This document shows, piece by piece, positions 5,879-7,833 of a DNA stretch of 7,833 bases. The notes below the pieces were generated by a model, which made no database searches, was not told the DNA's origin, and saw only the letters and a list, made by a program, of their open reading frames with translations. Both the position numbers and the translations under genes were made by a program. Position 1 is the stretch's first letter. Every line of letters starts with the position of its first letter. The DNA is from an uncultured Saprospiraceae bacterium (lineage in GTDB: Bacteria; Bacteroidota; Bacteroidia; Chitinophagales; Saprospiraceae): NCBI GenBank assembly GCA_938033975.1, contig CALHKJ010000167.1:1-7833 (forward strand). Reading direction: 5' to 3'.

Positions 5879-5920
5879 GTCTTTAATCTCTAGTCTTTCG
5901 TCTTTCATCTTTGGTCTTCA
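5879..5920 (+). repeat. Degenerate heptanucleotide tandem repeat, consensus GTCTTTN
   Basis: Six consecutive 7-base units read GTCTTTA, ATCTCTA, GTCTTTC, GTCTTTC, ATCTTTG and GTCTTCA. The ATCTCTTA just before them (5871-5878) looks like a seventh unit with one extra base and also forms the outer arm of the adjacent stem-loop. The array lies between the terminator and the peptidase start, where the peptidase promoter should be. It contains CATCTTTG (5906-5913), a one-mismatch version of the -7 consensus. Confidence 0.75.
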
Positions 5921-5975
5921 CACCAAAAAATTTCATGCTTCACAAGTTTTTAATTAACTTCCCAAAACTAAAATT

Positions 5976-5980
5976 AGGAG
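5976..5980 (+). promoter_or_regulatory. Possible ribosome binding site of the S9 peptidase
   Basis: AGGAG ends two bases before the ATG at 5983. The sequence matches Shine-Dalgarno but the spacing is unusually short, and Bacteroidota generally rely little on this element, so it may be incidental. Confidence 0.3.
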
Positions 5981-5982
5981 TG

Positions 5983-7833
5983 ATGAAACAACTACTTTTG
6001 TGCCTAACTATGCTAATAAGCCTGCAACTAGAAGGACAAATTGACCTTCAATACCAATTACCTCACAAAGACATCCTGGATTTAGCCGATGCTCCGCTGC
6101 CTCCAAGATTTTTCATCAATGATGAAGCTACAGTTGGGGTACTCTTTTCTAGAAGTAATTTCAAAACAATTGAGGAACTCTCAGAAGAAGAAATGAGATT
6201 GGCTGGATTAAGAATTAATCCAAAAACCAATATCTCAAGTAGGACAAGATATTATACCAAGATAGAAATCATGGATATCAAGTCTGGTAAAGTGCATCCT
6301 ATAAATGGTTTACCAGATAGAGCTCGATTTGCCAATTTAAATTGGTCGCCAAATCAAAAGAAGATGTCATTGACAACTACAGAGCCTGATGGTGTAGCTT
6401 TATGGGTAATTGATATTGACAGTAGATCTGCAAAAAAGATAACTGAAGCAAATATCAATGCAAATATGAGAGGATCAATTATCTGGATGAAAGATTCAGA
6501 GAGTATTCTCTATAGAAAAACTGTAAGAAAAGGGTCACTTATCAATTCGCAATCAGCAATCCCTACAGGACCTACCATCTCAGTTAATGATGGGAAAAAA
6601 GCCCAAAATAGAACCTACCAAGATTTACTCAAAAATAAAACAGACGAACATAATTTTGAGCGTTTGGCAACTTCTGAGATTTGGAAAGTAAATATGGATG
6701 GTACGGAATCCAAATGGAAGGATGCAGGGATGTATAGTTATACCTCTGTTTCACCTGACGGCAAATATGTTTTGTTGGGTCAAGTACAGAAACCATTTTC
6801 ATACATTGTTCCTTATTACAGATTTCCAATTGACTACATAATTTATGATTCAGATGGTAACGAAGTCAAAAAATTTCTAAAAGTTCCTCTTACAGAAGAT
6901 CTGCCAAAAGGATTTATGGCTTGCAGAAAAGGACCTCGTAGTTTAAGCTGGAGAGATGATAAGCCTTCTACGCTTGTTTGGGCCGAAGCACTTGATGAGG
7001 GTGACCCAGAAAAAGAAGTAGAACATAGAGACATTGTATATCAGCAAGAAGCTCCTTTTACAGCCAAGCCGACAATGCTTTTAAAAACAATCAATAGATT
7101 TAATTCTATTGAATGGGCCAATGATGATCTTGCAATTTGTTATGACTATTGGTGGAATGATAGAAATACAAAATCTTATGTATTTAATCCATCAGACAAT
7201 ACTGCTGAAATAAAAACCTTACACGACAGAAACTATCAAGATAGATACAATGACCCAGGAAGTTTTGTAACCAAAATCAATGAGTTTGGGAAAGATGTCA
7301 TCTACTCAAAAGATGGTAATCTATATTTGATAGGTGATGGATATTCAGATGAAGGTGTCTACCCATTCGTGGACAAACTAAACTTAAAATCTGGAAAATC
7401 AGAAAGACTTTATCAAGCTAAGGATAAAAGCAAGTTGGAAAGACTTTGGTATGCAGTAAACATGGACGAAGGAAAAATACTTTCTCAATTACAATCTCCT
7501 ACTGAATATCCAAACTTCTATTTACGAGATATTAATGATGGATCAGCGACTCCAATCACAAGTTTTGAGAATCCATTCAAAGCTTTGGAAAATGTTCATA
7601 AAGAATTGATAAGTTACAAAAGAGATGATGGAGTAGAATTATCAGCTACACTATATTTGCCGGAAGGCTATGAAAAAAATAGGGACGGAAAACTACCTAT
7701 GGTAATGTGGGCTTACCCTAGAGAATTTAAAGATGCAAGTACCGCAGGACAAGTAACACAATCCGAAAATGAATTTACCTACCCTTATTATGGTTCGCCA
7801 ATTTATTGGGTCAATAGAGGATATGCTGTTTTA
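5983..7833 (+). CDS. Secreted S9-family serine peptidase, glutamyl endopeptidase type (3' truncated by window)
   Basis: The frame is open for 617 codons from the ATG at 5983 to the window edge. The N-terminus (MKQLLLCLTMLISLQLEG) is a Sec signal peptide probably cleaved near residue 18, so the enzyme is exported. Residues about 25-535 are the beta-propeller part, with GPTISVNDGKKAQNRTYQDL (196-215), SPDGKYVLLG (257-266) and PFSYIVPYYRFP (271-282). These segments are characteristic of the plant chloroplast glutamyl endopeptidase group of prolyl oligopeptidase-like enzymes. The alpha/beta-hydrolase domain starts near 540, with LSATLYLPEGY (554-564) and WAYPREF (576-582). The catalytic Ser, Asp and His are expected beyond the window, so activity cannot be confirmed here. 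The enzyme likely cleaves peptides after Glu in the periplasm. The gene stands alone behind a terminator. A later in-frame ATG at 6010 would lose the signal peptide charge and is less likely. Confidence 0.92.
   Translation, partial: MKQLLLCLTMLISLQLEGQIDLQYQLPHKDILDLADAPLPPRFFINDEATVGVLFSRSNFKTIEELSEEEMRLAGLRINPKTNISSRTRYYTKIEIMDIKSGKVHPINGLPDRARFANLNWSPNQKKMSLTTTEPDGVALWVIDIDSRSAKKITEANINANMRGSIIWMKDSESILYRKTVRKGSLINSQSAIPTGPTISVNDGKKAQNRTYQDLLKNKTDEHNFERLATSEIWKVNMDGTESKWKDAGMYSYTSVSPDGKYVLLGQVQKPFSYIVPYYRFPIDYIIYDSDGNEVKKFLKVPLTEDLPKGFMACRKGPRSLSWRDDKPSTLVWAEALDEGDPEKEVEHRDIVYQQEAPFTAKPTMLLKTINRFNSIEWANDDLAICYDYWWNDRNTKSYVFNPSDNTAEIKTLHDRNYQDRYNDPGSFVTKINEFGKDVIYSKDGNLYLIGDGYSDEGVYPFVDKLNLKSGKSERLYQAKDKSKLERLWYAVNMDEGKILSQLQSPTEYPNFYLRDINDGSATPITSFENPFKALENVHKELISYKRDDGVELSATLYLPEGYEKNRDGKLPMVMWAYPREFKDASTAGQVTQSENEFTYPYYGSPIYWVNRGYAVL

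Noticed and set aside
5811..5920. CRISPR array or insertion-sequence end
   Set aside because: The repeat units are only 7 bases with no spacers, there is no transposase or target duplication nearby, and the inverted repeats form a single hairpin.
5993..6000. TACTTTTG, a perfect match to the -7 promoter consensus
   Set aside because: It lies inside the peptidase coding sequence at codons 4-6 of the signal peptide. Using it would need the later ATG at 6010, which loses the charged N-terminus, so it is probably chance.
6629..7034. Two minus-strand open frames of 63-66 codons
   Set aside because: Both are antisense within the S9 peptidase gene, whose conserved motifs run through the same bases.

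Overview
The window looks like a chromosomal stretch from an AT-rich member of the Bacteroidota, most likely a free-living or marine Cytophagales/Flavobacteriia-type organism. This is inferred from four things: strong Shine-Dalgarno sequences are mostly absent, there is a textbook Bacteroidota -7 promoter element (TAnnTTTG) before the gene at 4609, there is a sigma/anti-sigma pair of a Bacteroidota-specific architecture, and the small protein families present (DUF1801, DUF1569, Bacteroidota-type cupin, short VanZ) are typical of the phylum. There is no rRNA, tRNA, CRISPR array or recognisable insertion sequence.

Left part (1-3263, minus strand). A three-gene operon reads leftward: a large multidomain lipoprotein (3263-1476), an ECF-type RNA polymerase sigma factor (1476-934), and a protein cut by the window edge (934-1). 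That last protein has a cytoplasmic anti-sigma-like head, one inner-membrane helix, a long charged periplasmic linker and the first strands of an outer-membrane beta-barrel. Both junctions are one-base TAATG stop/start overlaps, so the three proteins are probably translationally coupled. The last protein fits the dual membrane-spanning anti-sigma (Dma) design reported in Bacteroides thetaiotaomicron. I read the operon as an envelope signalling module in which the lipoprotein, probably surface-exposed, is a candidate sensor or modulator. This is the most interesting part of the window.

Middle part (3452-5384, plus strand). A divergent run of five small genes reads rightward: DUF1801 (YdhG-like), a single-domain cupin, a VanZ-like membrane protein, DUF1569 (DinB-like fold) and a TfoX/YjbR-like protein. 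Genes 1-3 overlap or nearly touch. Genes 4-5 overlap by one base and have their own -7 promoter element at 4587-4594. None has a well-defined biochemical role.

Intergenic part (5385-5982). About 600 bases without a convincing gene hold weak hairpins, two short minus-strand peptide-like stretches that may be coding relics, an elaborate T-tailed stem-loop (5811-5878) that is a terminator and perhaps the 3' end of a small RNA, and a degenerate 7-bp tandem repeat (5879-5920).

Right part (5983-7833, plus strand). The first 617 codons of a secreted S9-family serine peptidase of the glutamyl endopeptidase type. The catalytic triad lies beyond the window.
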